From Spisula solida (Eukaryota > Mollusca > Bivalvia > Venerida > Mactridae), in assembly GCA_947247005.1 (NCBI GenBank), contig OX365959.1:32818148-32882147 (forward strand): a stretch of DNA of 64,000 bases, in the 5' to 3' direction. The notes beneath the pieces were generated by a model. That model had not been told where the DNA came from. It saw only the letters and a list, made by a program, of their open reading frames with translations, and ran no database searches. This document shows positions 1 through 12,575 of this stretch, one piece after another. Position 1 is the stretch's first letter. Each line of letters begins with the position of its first letter. The translations under genes and the position numbers were made by a program.

Positions 1-3000
1 CCCCCGCCAGCTATATATAGCATCAATGTTTGTATACAACATAATTAGGTCATCGTCTGCAATGTGCAGCGGCGGGGTGATTTACATACGTTACAGTATA
101 GTACGATTGAAAGCCGTGGGAACTATTTTAGATTCCCGCCACCAGTGAGAACATTCTTTGGTAGTAAAAATATAGTCCGTTGCGGAATGATTTGCTATAA
201 ATATCCTCTAAAAATAAAAGTCTGATACAATTTTTGGTCTTAATATAAGTAAATGTTGGTAATGTAAACAAATCAGGTCCAATGATACGTGTAACCTGTG
301 TTGCATGCTTGTAATATTGTTCAAATCATAGAACTATTTATTTGCCGAGGCCTAATGCGTTAAATTGGTCGTAAGCTGAAAAATGGTAATATCATTGTGT
401 GGCGTTTACGCCACACAAAAACTACATCACGTTAAACTAAAGCCTTTCGGACACAAGTGCAGAATATATTGCGCGAAACAACGCATTTTTAAAGAAATTA
501 TGGCTAAAATAAAAACAATCACCTTACCGTTACCACTGCACACCGCTATTTATGATCTGATGTCAGCGACGTTATTGACGTTTTGCTGTTTCTCAAATGG
601 CAGCCCGAAATGAATTATGTTATTAATATTGAAATAAACATAAACATCCAAATTGTATATGCAGTACTATATCTTTCATAATATCTTATTAGTCTAAGTT
701 AAGGATAAAGGCTAGATATAATGGCAGTATGTTAACATGAAACACCTCGCACATTTCGACGGACGTTCCGTGAAACGTCAATACGTTTGCCTATCTGCCC
801 ATCCCTGTATCGTTTTCAATACCATGCGGCGCTTCAGAAATTGGTTTATGCCACTTAAACACAAAACCACTGCATGAAGTATGTTCTCCTTTCGCTCTAT
901 GGAGCAGCTCTTGGGTTAGTCTGTCTATACATACCCTATGTTTAACTAAAGGAGACAACTCTTCAGTCTACTCTTTTTTCCTGAAATTAATTCCCTTTGC
1001 ACCCTCAAACATAGATAATCAAGCCCAAAATAAATCTAGCTAAAATTGAAAATGAAATTATGATAGTTGATTGAAAAAATATATTATCTAGTCGGGTAGC
1101 CAGACTACTCTTGGGTGCGTGCTATGTTTTTCATGCCCCGTGCACAATTTTATAGTGACATGGATATCCTTGCGTAAAGTCATAGACTTTTTGACGTTAT
1201 TGAAAACGCGACTCGCCTTGATAAAACAGTATTTAATTCACACTCCGACGTCCAAATAACTTCATAATTTCATAAAATGTCATGATGATATTTTGTAATA
1301 TTCTTGCAGAAATATTGGACTGTAAATTAACTTAATCGGAATTTAAGACTAGTTGAAAAAATTAAAAAGGTACGCCACGTCGGTCGGGGGTGGTAGCGCG
1401 TTTCCATGGTAATAGAATGGCTGATGACATGCTACTGGTTTGCATTATTGAAGATTTGTATTGACTGTTGGTAATAAATTACTGTTTGTAATGCTATTTG
1501 AAATTATTGTTAAAACGCAATAAGAATCAAATGAGATCGATGGTCTACGAATATATTGAATGAGCCTATTACGTGTTTACAACGTGCTTACAGTGTACGG
1601 TCTCCCTGCGATTTCACGTTGCACTTCACGTACGTTGTCCTTACTCAGACGCATGTTGTAAGGTCCACTGTTGGCAATAGAAGACATGTGCATTGCACGT
1701 ACCTGGAATGAATCCGTAGCCCGAACGCAGCTTGAATGCACCGAAAAAACAATGCTACGTCGTGTCTGTGTGCTCCGAAATCCGTATAGAGGCGCTACTC
1801 AACACCTACGGACTCTCAAATTGTGTCCATGTTTTTGCACGGAGACACACGGAGACAGGGTTGGGACCGCAGCTTAAAACACCTGATAATCAAGAACAGT
1901 TCTGAATGTATTTGTAAATGCTTTCATTAACCATCACTTGAACTGTGTCTCATGTAAATACTAGTTCGAGACACTTGTCATCAGGAACATACGAGGGGTG
2001 TTCGATATGTATTGTCACTGTCGGTTGCATTTTTCTATCACACTATTTAGAAGAATTCTACGATTACTGTCTAAAAGTTGTATGTTTCTATTCTATATCT
2101 GGGATTTTACATAGCCTTTCGTCAACAATTAAATAATTAATTGAACTTAAAAGAGGGTATGCTCGAGTACACTGGCCTAATGTTCATTTTAAGCTAAATT
2201 TGTGTCATCTTTGCAGTAGTTGTTTAGAAAAGTAAATGTCAGTATTCGTTAAACTGAAACATACGATACGATAACTGGATCCTTATATTTCCAATAGAAC
2301 TTTAAATCAAAATGAAATTATTTGTTGTCTACGAGTAAGACGGTCAAAACAAGGGAGATCACTATTATTTATACCAAATGATACTTGTTGTTTCACGCAC
2401 CAATAACTTCATATCAATTGTATTTTGATCGCAAATTCTTCCCAAAAATCAATGTTGATGGTCTATGGCTTACATACATGTATGATATGTCAAATTCCAA
2501 TCAATAAAACTAATCGAAAATTGTCAATGAAAAATAGCATGCTTTTTTGACTAATTTTGACACCTATTTTCGGGACTTTGAAATGCTCTTATTTTGTTCA
2601 GAATGGCAATCAAGTACAGCAAATCATGTTTTTATCGAAGGAATTTAGATTATTTACGTCATGATAGTTGTGGAATAATATTATTTCCCGAAAGGAAGTT
2701 TTAATCGACAGTTATTCGCAAAACGTCGCAGTGTCTATTACTAGCCCTTTGAAAAGACAACAGAAACAACATTCCGGTAATTAAATTTTGTTGATTTTTT
2801 TCACGAAATATTCCGGAAATCTTGATGGTTCCAGAAATGTAAAAAGATTTAAAGATATCAAAGTTTCTTATTTGTGACCCTAAGGACAATACATATTGAA
2901 CACCCCTCGTACCACCCGTTGCAGAAATAGTATTCAACATTGCATTTATGGAAAGGTCTGGTGGCCTCTTCAATTACACATAAATAAAGTATGCCCGACC

Positions 3001-3087
3001 GATGAGGTTGGCCAACCTTTACCGGGAAGATCTTGGTTTTATTCTCATGTTGAAACAAGTTATGTTCTTGTACACAGCAAAAATTAT
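1..3087. other. No gene recognised
   Basis: AT-rich intergenic sequence. Short open frames on both strands have no recognisable domain, splice partners or family blocks. No RNA gene was seen. Confidence 0.6.
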
Positions 3088-3400
3088 GGCGTACGCCTGG
3101 CGTACGCTTAGGTCTGGCGTACGATATGCGTACGCTGTTCGTACGATTTTTTTGGCGTATGAAGCGCGTACGCCAAAAAAGCGTACGATTTGCGTACGAT
3201 TTTAGGCGTACGCCAAATTTGTTCGTACGAAAAGCGTACGCCTGGCGTACGCATTTCATACGCCATAAAAATGCATACGCCTGTCGTACGAACTTAAATA
3301 TCGAAATGGCGTACGCTTTTCGTACGCCATAATAATGCGTACGCCTGGCATACGCACTTAAATGTCAAAATGGCGTACGCTTTTCATACGCCGCTTTTCA
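3088..3400. repeat. CGTACG palindrome-rich array (copy 1)
   Basis: About twenty GCGTACGC/CGTACGA-type palindromic cores lie in 310 bp of otherwise AT-rich DNA. They are arranged as ggcgtacgcctggcgtacgc and gcgtacgcttttcgtacgcc hairpin pairs. The right half contains two diverged tandem units of roughly 70 bp (cttaaat..aaatggcgtacgctttt..). Open frames across it on both strands are by-products of the repeat. Confidence 0.85.
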
Positions 3401-3626
3401 TGCCACTTTTCGAACAGAGTCTTAAAATCTCATTGGGGGTTTGCTTTTCATATGAAAAACATATTTTCATGCGTTTTTCATTATGCATGAAAATCATACA
3501 CATACATGTAATAACTTGGTAACTGGTTAGGTGAATAAGCTGTCTTATATAATTGAAAAACATCAATAAATAAACAAAAGCATGATTGGTATTTGATAAC
3601 AAGTGGCGGCGAAGTTTGTGTAGGCG

Positions 3627-3712
3627 TTCCGATAGCTCAGTCGGTTGAGAATTCAGCTTATAGATAAGTCTTGAGGTTTGAGACCTGGTCAAACTGCACA
3701 TTTTCCCTTGCT
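3627..3712 (+). mobile_element. tRNA-derived SINE head
   Basis: GATAGCTCAGTCGGTTGAGA is a Pol III A box and GGTTTGAGACCTGG a slightly degenerate B box, 43-50 bp apart. The stems do not form a full tRNA cloverleaf, so this is a SINE head rather than a tRNA gene. The downstream caaactgcacatttt recurs near 20690. Confidence 0.65.
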
Positions 3713-4368
3713 AATAATTAGTAATTACAACGCCTGGCATAAAAAGAAAAGCTGGAGGGCTTCAACCTCTCATACCCTTGTGTCAATGGATACCATCAGA
3801 AATGAGGTGTTTAGAGTTTAATTTACACAAACTTCATTTGCAATCATCCAAACATCTTTTAGATTCTATAAAAAATAAATAGATTTCTATTTAAATCTAT
3901 AAGCTTAAGAAAAGTTAATGTCAAGAAAATTAAATTTTGTTTTCACTTGGAAATTTTATTCAGATCCATTATACTTGGGACTGAATATCAGTGTATATTC
4001 AATCTCAGATTATAAGTGCTAAGATATTTATGTACAGATCTACATTATAGTTCTAAATACTGTAGGCCTAAATTGTAATCTAGATCTAGAACATTAGGGC
4101 TACTAGATCTTGATTTTTTTCTAATTTTAGAAATTTATTTCTACTCCATCTTGAGAACACAAATTGTTTTAAAATATCTGTGCAGAGTTATATTCTACAT
4201 AAATATTTTACGACAGGCTGGACTTTTGGAAATATCCGGAACAGGTACGGTAGATACCGGCGTTTAGTAATTACCGGATCTTTTTGCATGGGAGAATGGA
4301 ACGTTGACACCGTCACTTGCGCGTGAGCGTTCGTTGTGTCATCGTCTGTTACCTTACCTTATGTTACC

Positions 4369-5300
4369 TTATGTAGCTTCTGCACGCAGCACTGATGGGT
4401 GCTCTGTATGCAGCTCTTCGTTATTCTGATAGTACACAATACGTTTAACTTCCGGTGATAGTTTATAATCCGCCTTAAAATCAAAACGTAGAGGATGGGA
4501 TTTCCAGTAGTTGTCTAGCCTATTTTCGAACTGATGAATGTCCTTTGAAATAATGATGTGTTCTGGAAGACTGTTCCATAAATCTACAACTCTAACTGTA
4601 AAGCTATTTAGTCTCAAGTCCTTATTGCATCTTACTTTTTCTAGCTTCAGGCTCTTCCCTCTAGTAATTGAGATGTCACTAAGTTTGAAAATATCTCCAG
4701 TAACTTTGTCGTCATAAATTCCTTTCAATATTTTGAATGTTTCAATCATATCCCCTCTCATCCTACCGTACGGTATTTCAATGTTGGAAGTTTCAGTTTA
4801 CGCAATCTCTCTTCATATGTTAAATCTTTCATAGTTGGTAGCATTTTAGACGCTCTTCTTTGAACATTTTCAATAGCTTCAATGTCTTTTTTCTTATATG
4901 GAGACCATACACTACTTGCATATTCTAAATTTGGTCTGACCAGAGATTTGAATAAAAGTTTAAACATGCTATTATCCATGTAAGTAAATGACCTTCTCAT
5001 AAGTCCAGCTATCTGGTTAGCTTTATTTATTTGTAGTTGAATATGTTTATCAAAATTCAGATGGTTGTCTATAGTTACACCTAGGTCCTTTTCAAAATCA
5101 ACTGATTCCAGGGATGTAATTTCCCCATTATAAGTATTCATATGATATTTATTGTCAGTTGGACAACTGTTCTTGTTGTGAATGGATAACATCTTGCACT
5201 TTTCAGGATGAAATTTAAGCAACCATTTTGAACTCCAATCAAATAAGCTATTCAAATCATTTTGTATAATAGATACATCCCTTTCAGAGTCTGCTTCGGG
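4369..5300 (-). pseudogene. CR1-type non-LTR retrotransposon, 5'-truncated 3' end, frameshifted
   Basis: The minus strand encodes the C-terminal part of a reverse transcriptase. It runs from about 5300 (DSERDVSIIQNDLNSLFDW) through WLLKFHPEKCKML, FEKDLGVTIDNHLNFDKHI, FKSLVRPNLEYASSVWSP and IENVQRRASKMLP to LKYR. A second frame then continues MRGDMIETFKILKGIYDD to the stop near 4369. The break at about 4760-4767 is explained by a 5-nt insertion (ACGGT) between the codons for YR and RMRGD. These blocks are typical of CR1/Jockey-group LINE thumb and C-terminal regions. The catalytic palm motifs and endonuclease are missing, so it is a dead 5'-truncated copy. Downstream on the element, a short-repeat tail of taaggtaaca type sits at about 4340-4375, as in CR1-like elements. 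Confidence 0.9.
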
Positions 5301-7845
5301 ATAAAACCGATGAAATGAACGTAGATCTACTTGTCGATCGCAAATATTGAAGAATGCTTGTAAAGAATCTGTTTCCGTGGCTGGTAACTATTTACGAAGG
5401 TATATACGAAATAGCATCTCAAAAAGTTGCACTTTCGGTTTCGTATTCGTAACCAAGCAGTTTCGTAACAAAGTCTAGGCTAGATCTACTTAGCTTATGT
5501 TTTGCATTAAATTATTGAAAGGTGCCGTATTTCTATAAGTTATAACCTCCTATGGAGATATACGTGTTGATTTAAATTTTACTGAAGGCGGTACGAGTCG
5601 AAAGTCGTCATTTTAGTCGAAACTGCGTGGCTACAAGTCAAAAACATGAAAATGTTGAATACGTTGGTTTTGTAATTTAGACTTTTCACATCTATACAGT
5701 AAACGTAAGGAGTTTGCATTGAATTCCATCACCCTGCTAAACACAAGTGACAGTCTTTGAGTTTGAACTGCCCATGTCACTGCCTGCAATCAATTGCTAA
5801 TAATTACTGGCAGGTTTCTAACCACCCATTATTATCATGGATGTTTGGTGTATGATCTTTGTCATTATTATTCCTGACCTGACCTTTGAGGATCAAGCAC
5901 ATGCTGTGGGTCCAGCATTGTTAAACATAACAACCACAGTTGTGAGCCAGATGTCTCAAACCCTTGACCCCTAATCTGGCACCAGTTACATTAGTATGGG
6001 CCTATGCCGCACTCTAGACATTTGACTGGCCGTGAAATGCTGCCGATACTGTTGCAGTAAACTTATTTAGGCTATTCAACTGGTGGTAATTGGTCAAGCG
6101 GATAGCGGTCTTTGACTACTCATCAATAGGTTGCTAACTGGTTCGATCCTCGGCTAGAACAGGGTCAATGGTCTCATCTGAATTCTGATATGCTTTTCAC
6201 TTACATTCTCCCACCCGAATAGAGTACCGTAATTGCATTGATTTTAATACTGCCCTTGTGAGACTGGGTGTCCCTAACTACACTTTAGGGGTCTGGGGCC
6301 AGGACCCTCAGGTAGGGGAATTTTTCAGGTAGCATCGTTTTGAAAAAAGGGGGAATTTTATCTTTGTCCAAATAGCTGGTAGGCCACTACCTGTTTATCT
6401 ATAATCAGGGCTAGTACATGTATTAATTTAAACAATTTGTTGTCATTACAGCTAATGTTTGTTGATACAGCCTGTGAACATACAGAAGCCATAGTCATAG
6501 AACTTATTCATCAAAATGTTTGTCTAATGGCAGAGTATTGTGAATGGCAATGGACGGTTCCAATGCAGGTAAATTATTTATTGCTTGCGTTTTAAAAAAA
6601 AAAATTTTTTTAGATTTATAAGAGTGGAAATGATGAACTTGGAAGTGACATTTACATTTATAATTATGTATTTATCACAAAAATAATTAGGCCTGAAAAA
6701 AGTGGTTTGTTTCTGGTTACATGCCCAAAAAAACATGGGTTGGTAGGTTTTTGTTTTGTTGATTTCCGTCTGGTGCGCGCACTTAATTCGGACAAAAAAA
6801 TTCAAATGCCGATTTTCGTCCATAACAACTTGAGTTGGCAGTAAAAATAAACAGTCTTTCGGGTAACCAGAAACAAACCTCCCTTTTTCAGCTCCTAATG
6901 TGATCTTCCACATGGGAACAAATCACAGAACAAAGTCAATGTTCTACAACGTGTGTGATTACAAATGTGTGACGTCACAAGCTTTTTTGGCGTGAAATGT
7001 AAAGTAATCAGCTTAAATATGCCAAAGGCTCTCTTAATAACCTGACGTCTGTTATCGAGATTCATTTAAGAAATGTTGATCTCCAAAGACTACTCATGAT
7101 GGATCCGATGCTATATCATATTTAGTTTCAGTTTTCTTGTCTGGGCTATTTCTCACTAAGCATTGCAGGGCTAGCTCATGCCTACTTTTTTCTTGGGCCA
7201 ATCTTGGCTCCAGTCGGCTTTGGTCTTCTAAGAGCTATAAATGATTGTTCGCTACAAACACTGAACACTTCTCCGATCTCCTTTGTCATAGTTTAGACAT
7301 AGTTAAAGAAATCTTAAACAGGTCAATTTGAAAAAAACATAAAATTAAATAAATAATCATGAGTATGTTGGTGTGAATGCAACCTTCAAAAGTAATTAAA
7401 ACCAAGTGTATCAGTTTGCCAATGCATGTACTGAGATACATGTGCATTTATATACAAACCACAAATTTCAGTTAGTGGAGGAGGCAGCCCTGATACAATG
7501 TTTTTCTTGGTATTTCAGATACATAAATGGTGCAGTGAAAGGAACAGTTCACTGAATATTGACAGATGCCTTGGAGAGAACTACTTCTTCTGTATCCATG
7601 AAACTTCATCCAGTTAATCAACCGGACTTTGCTTATATACAGAGCTACATATTGTACGATGTGACGTCGAAATAATAACAGGGATCCTACAGTTCCGGAA
7701 TAATCCTGAAATCCGGATTTGCTGCTATAGAAAAAAATGAACTTTTCTGCAGAATCGAAGTTTAGGCAGTGTCTAACAATGACTGTTTTGTTCTGGATAT
7801 TGAGGCTTTTGTATGAATATTTAATACATACATGCTTTATTAGCT
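5301..7845. other. No gene recognised apart from the SINE-like piece
   Basis: AT-rich sequence. A short fragment (7684-7765) of the repeat found at 45.9 kb is present. The minus-strand frame at 7472-7933 runs into repeat DNA and has no family resemblance. Confidence 0.55.
6083..6310 (+). mobile_element. tRNA-derived SINE-like element
   Basis: TGGTCAAGCGGATAGCGGTC resembles a Ser/Leu-type tRNA A box and GGTTCGATCCTCGGC a B box about 50 bp later, followed by a non-tRNA body. Cloverleaf pairing is incomplete, pointing to a SINE. The 3' end is uncertain. Confidence 0.55.
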
Positions 7846-8335
7846 CACCTGTCACATAGTGGCATGGTGAGCTTTTGTGATCACTCTTTGTCTGTCGTCC
7901 ATCCACAATTGCTTGTGAACACACTAGAGGCAACAGTTATGGCCCAGTCTTTATGAACCTTGGTCAGAATGTTTGTCTCTATGAAATCTAGGTCAAGTTC
8001 GAAACTGGGTCATGTGGGGCCAAAAACTAGTCACTAAGGCAAATCTTAGAAAAAGCTTGTGGACATATTACAAACTAATCTTCATGAAACTTCGTCAGAA
8101 TGTTTGTCTCTATGAAATCTAGGTCAAGTTTGAAACTGGATCATTTGGGGTCAAAATCTAGGTCACAAAGTTAAATTTGAGAAAAAGCTCGCGAACACGT
8201 ATCAGGACACAAGTATGAACCAATCTTCATGAAACTTGGTCAGAATGTTTGTCTCTATGATATCTAGGTCAAGATAGAAACTTGGTCATGTGGGGTCAAA
8301 AACTAGGTCACAAGGTCATTGAATTTCAGTGAATA
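7846..8335 (+). repeat. Tandem repeat of the 'aaacttggtcagaatgtttg' family
   Basis: Three to four units of roughly 130-145 bp, each holding cttcatgaaacttggtcaga, tctatgaaatctaggtcaag and ggtcatgtggggtcaaaaac. The head is agctcacctgtcacatagtg. Related blocks occur at 47.57-48.34 kb and 63.73-64.0 kb. Confidence 0.8.
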
Positions 8336-8379
8336 TCATCATCATACATAGTATAATTATGGGGGCTATATTGGACTAG

Positions 8380-9270
8380 AGTAATGCTTGAGGATGGTTG
8401 GATGGTCCGTATAATTTTGTCTGCGCTATTTCTCTGTCACCATTGGTCGGATTTTAACGAACCTTGGTATGAATGATCAGTACCATGTCTAGTTGTGCAT
8501 ATCGTCGGCACAAGTTGGTGGAATCAATTTTAAGGTAGTTATGGCCCTTTGTTTTTTATGCTCCCCGAAAATTCGGGGCAGCATATAGTTGCCGCTTTGT
8601 CCGTCCGTCGGTCCATCTGTCTGATATTTTTGTCCGGGCCATAACTTGAAAAGTATGAGAGATGTCAATTTGAAACTTCGTAGGTGAATAGATCTTAGTT
8701 CGGGGAAGTGCAGTGCACAAGAACCATAACTCATCATTGCATATTTTTTGAGTTATACCCTTTGTAATTTTGCATACTTAATTCTTGTCCGGGCTATAAC
8801 TCATATAGTATAAGAGATAACAATTTGAAACTTCATAGGTGAATAGATCTCAGTAAGGGGAAGTACAGTGCACAAAAACAATAACTCTTCATTGCATATG
8901 TTTTTAGTTATTCCCCTTCGTAATTTTAAATACTTTATGCTTGTCCAGGCCATAACTCATCCAGTATTAGAGATATCAATTTGAAACTTCATAGTTGAAT
9001 AAATCTCATTAAGTTATAGTGCTGTGCCAAATAACCATAACTATCTTTTGCATATTTCTGGAGTATTTTTTCTGTGACAAACATCCCACGGGGAGCATCA
9101 CCCGTCACTGACAGCTCTTGTTTACACTTATAAATTTTGTCAGCGCTATTTCTCTGCTACCAATTGTCGGATTTCAACGAAACTTTGCATGAATGATCAG
9201 TACCAAGTCTAGTTATGCATATCGTTGGCACACGTTGGTTGGATAAATTTTAAGATAGTTATGGCCCTTT
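8380..9270 (+). repeat. Composite repeat with nested 'atgctccccg' element
   Basis: Blocks of ttttgtctgcgctatttctc recur at about 8420, 9135 and 10630. Between the first two lies an insert at about 8552-9122, starting ttttatgctccccgaaaatt and ending ccacggggagcatcacccgt. The mirrored atgctcccc/ggggagcat ends suggest a small DNA element. Confidence 0.65.
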
Positions 9271-10612
9271 TTATGCCCCCGTATCGATAGATCGGGAGGC
9301 ATATAGTGATTCACCTGTCAGTCTGTCGTTCGTTCGTCTGTCCAATTCTTGTCCGGGCTATTTCTCAAGAACTGCTCAGATTTTAACAAAACTTCATGGA
9401 TAGCCAGGCCTAGACACTCAGTATTTTAGCCACTGGTCCGACAGGGCAAAAGCGCCTAATTTGTAAATAGGACAGTTACTGGTCCTCCAGAATTTTCACT
9501 GGTCCTTCTGGATTTCCACTGGTCTCAGACCAGTGTTAGTGATGAGCCCTGATAGCTTCACTACCAAGTGCAGATGTCATATCGTCGGCACGTTCCGGTT
9601 CGCTGATTATTCACACAGTAATGCTCCTTGGAAGATCGCACTATAACTATATACTAAATTCTTGTCCGGGCTATTTCTCAAGAACCACTGCTCAGATTTG
9701 AACAAAACTTCATGGATAGCTTCACTACCAAGTGGAGATGTGCATATCGTCGGCACTTTCGGGTTCTCTGATTATTCACACAGTTATGCCCCTTGGAAGA
9801 TCGCACTATAACTATATACTAAATTCTTGTCCACAATATTTATCAAGAACCACTGCTCAGATTTTAACAAAACTTCATGGATAGCTTCACTACCAAGTTG
9901 AGATGCGCATATCGTCGGCACGTTCCGGTTCGCTGATAATTCACACAGTTATGCCCCTTGGAAGATTTCCAATATAACTATATACTTTATTCTTGTTCGC
10001 AATATTTTTCGGCTTTTTATGCCCCCGTATCGATAGATCGGTAGGCATATAATGATTCACCTGTCCATCCCTTCGTCCGTCCGGTTAACCCTAATTGACC
10101 GTTTCTTCTAGCATCATAATGGCTTGCTACAAACCTTCCGTACTTGCATAGATGTTGTATATGAACACCCCACACACCTGTATCACCTGACCCCATTTTG
10201 ACCTTGACCTTATTTTGGACTTAAGACTTATTGAAGGGCCAAATTCTTGGTTAACCCAAATTGACCGTTTCTTCTAGCATCATTATAGCTCGCTACAAAG
10301 CTTTAATATTTGCATGGATGTTGTATATGAACACTCTCCACACGCCTGTATCACCTAACCTCAGTTTGACCTTCACATTGACCTAATTTTGGACTTAGAC
10401 TTATTAAGTGTCCAATTCTTGTTAACCCTAATTTCGTCTTACATCAAGGCATTGTCTTCAAACTTGACATACTTGTTTACCATCATAATGCCCCTTACAC
10501 TGACTAAGCCATGTAACCCTATTTAACATTTTAACAGAATTATGGCCCCTGGTTGACTTTTTTATGGACTAGGCTTCTACGGGGGCATAAGCGTTTATTG
10601 AATGCAGTCTTG
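9270..10612 (+). repeat. Two head-to-tail 'atgcccccgtatcgatagatc' elements
   Basis: Starts ttttatgcccccgtatcgat at 9272 and 10018. The first copy carries three subunits (ttcatggatagcttcactac) and lacks its 3' end; the second runs to gggggcataagcgtttattg near 10600. A complete relative lies at 44216-44525. Confidence 0.75.
9405..9551. mobile_element. 147-bp hAT-like MITE with 5-bp target duplication
   Basis: It interrupts the subunit catggatagc|ttcactacc, which is intact in the neighbouring repeat units. The ends CAGGCCTAGACAC and GTGATGAGCCCTG are flanked by ATAGC on both sides (9400-9404 and 9552-9556). The intact neighbours give the empty site, so the boundaries are well supported. Confidence 0.8.
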
Positions 10613-10624
10613 TTTTTACACTTA

Positions 10625-10880
10625 TTAATTTTGTCTGCGCTATTTCTCTGTAACCAATGGGCGGATTTCAATGAAACTATGCATGAATGATCAGTATCAA
10701 GTCTAGTTATGCATATCGTCAGTACATGTTGGTCATATCAATTTTAAGGTAGTAATGGCCCTTTGTTTTTTTACACTTATAAATTTTGTCCACGCTAGTT
10801 CTCTGTAGTCAATGGTCAGTTTTCAAAGAAATTTTGCATGAATGATCAGTACAAAGTCTAGTTGTGCATATCTGACTGTG
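10625..10880 (+). repeat. Two further 'ttttgtctgcgctatttctc' units
   Basis: Two diverged units of about 170 bp (from about 10627 and 10785), continuing the composite repeat after the nested elements. Shared words: gcatgaatgatcagta and aagtctagtt. Confidence 0.6.
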
Positions 10881-11033
10881 TCAAGCAGTTTCTGGGGGTA
10901 TTCATCACCTTCAGTGATATTTGTTGTTGATGATAAATAAGTTGCTACTTCTGAATCTTACATAGAGTTTATTCTGTGTGTTGAGGCAGCACGGTTAGCA
11001 AAAGGCTGAGGCATTCCTGACGCAACATTTAAA

Positions 11034-11630
11034 TGAGCCGCTCTCCAGGAAAACCGGGCTTAGTGACACTGTATTAGTAATTATGTAATAAGGTTAAGAA
11101 AACCCTCTTAAATGACAAAAAAAGTCATGCTCTTTGATTTAAGTTCTCTGATAATATACAACCATGTCTTAAATTTATGTTTTCTCATGAATCATGTTAA
11201 AATATCGTCTGCCGTTGCTATGGTGACCAATTTCTGAAGAGTATCCATATTGAGAAAACAAGGGGTTAGTGGTTGAAAACAGTAGCTACATTTCCCTAAA
11301 AGGTAAAAATCGCGATTTAGATATTTTTATTAGAAAAGGATTATAATTCTAAAATGTGATACAATTTTGATTGTAAGTTTACGTATAGAACTCATCAAAT
11401 ACTGGATTTATGAACTTCTTGTTAAAGTAACGTGAAATAAAGTTTGAACGACGTTTCCGACGTCACTAACAAAGAGGGGGGGGGGTAGTTTTAAGTCTGT
11501 AACTTTGTAAATTGATGTTATCATTTGCTCAAATTTTCAGAAACTGTTAAGAGTCTTGTCTTTCTAATGCTATATTATCATGATTTTCACATTTTTGTCA
11601 CTAAGTTCGGTTTTCCTGGAGAACGGCTCA
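11034..11630. mobile_element. MITE with gagcc...ggctc inverted ends (copy 1)
   Basis: The left end ATGAGCCGCTCTCCAGGAAA mirrors the right end TTTTCCTGGAGAACGGCTCA. About 600 bp with no coding capacity. The same family occurs at 13355-13973 and, as a 3' fragment, near 25.85-25.98 kb. Confidence 0.8.
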
Positions 11631-12423
11631 AATGTATTATATTGCATGTAGTCTACCTAACTATTAGTTGTTTGATCTATAAAGCATATTTTATAGTAAC
11701 TTTGTGTTAAGCTACTGGTATTGTTTAACTGTACTGTCGTTTAGCGCTATTATATCAAATGCTATGCTTAGCCCTATTACCATCATTAGCTGGCACTTCC
11801 TGCAATCATATTGGCTGCCAGCATAAGCACCAGCATCTCGCAGACTAAGGCGCACTGTCGCAAGCATTGTCAGCCCAGCTTAGCTTAGATTTTTGCATCT
11901 AGCACTAGAAACTTTGTTTACTAATCCAAGTTATTACATACATTTTACAAAGGCTAACCAATACAAGCCTTCTTCATGTATATAACTTGGGTATAATAGA
12001 ACCATTTTAGATCCTTTAAGATATTTTAATTCTTTATTTTATTCTACTGAACAGTGCTTGCTGCGGCTCACCTTCCCCCACCCTTTCTTTGTTTATTATT
12101 GTTGTCGCTTAAGACTATTTGCTTAAGACTATTTCCGTCATTGTATTTACTGGATTTATTGCATAGATCTATCTTTGGTATTTGTTAATAATCTATTCTG
12201 TTACATGTATGTGAAACCTTAGATACAGGCAAATAACAATCCTGTCCATTAAATACATATTCAGGTTACAAAAGTTGTTTTTCCGTATTTTCTTAGTTTG
12301 TAGACCTAGTGAGAACCTAGTGAGAAGTGGCTCATAGTATTGGCTTCAAACACAGTGATCACCGTGATGTTGCCAAGAATTTTGGACAAAAAAAATAAGT
12401 TTTTACCTATCGTCATTATTGTA

Positions 12424-12575
12424 CATTTGGCGTACGAAAAGCGTTTACTTTGGACGGCGTATGCTTTTCGTACGCATTGCGTACGAACAGCGTACGCCAA
12501 AGTAAATTTTCGCCTATATAATTATTTTACATTTGGCGTACGAAAAGCGTATACTTTGGACAGCGTATGCTTTTT
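12424..12575. repeat. CGTACG palindrome-rich array (copy 2)
   Basis: Same motif as the array near 3.1 kb: two units starting acatttggcgtacgaaaagc about 115 bp apart, with cgtatgcttttcgtacgc and gcgtacgaacagcgtacgcc between. Shorter and more decayed than copy 1. Confidence 0.8.

Noticed and set aside
2858..3332. Protein-coding gene across the CGTACG array
   Set aside because: Overlapping frames on both strands are open only because the palindromic repeat lacks stops. The translations are repeats of the same RTP/YA words.
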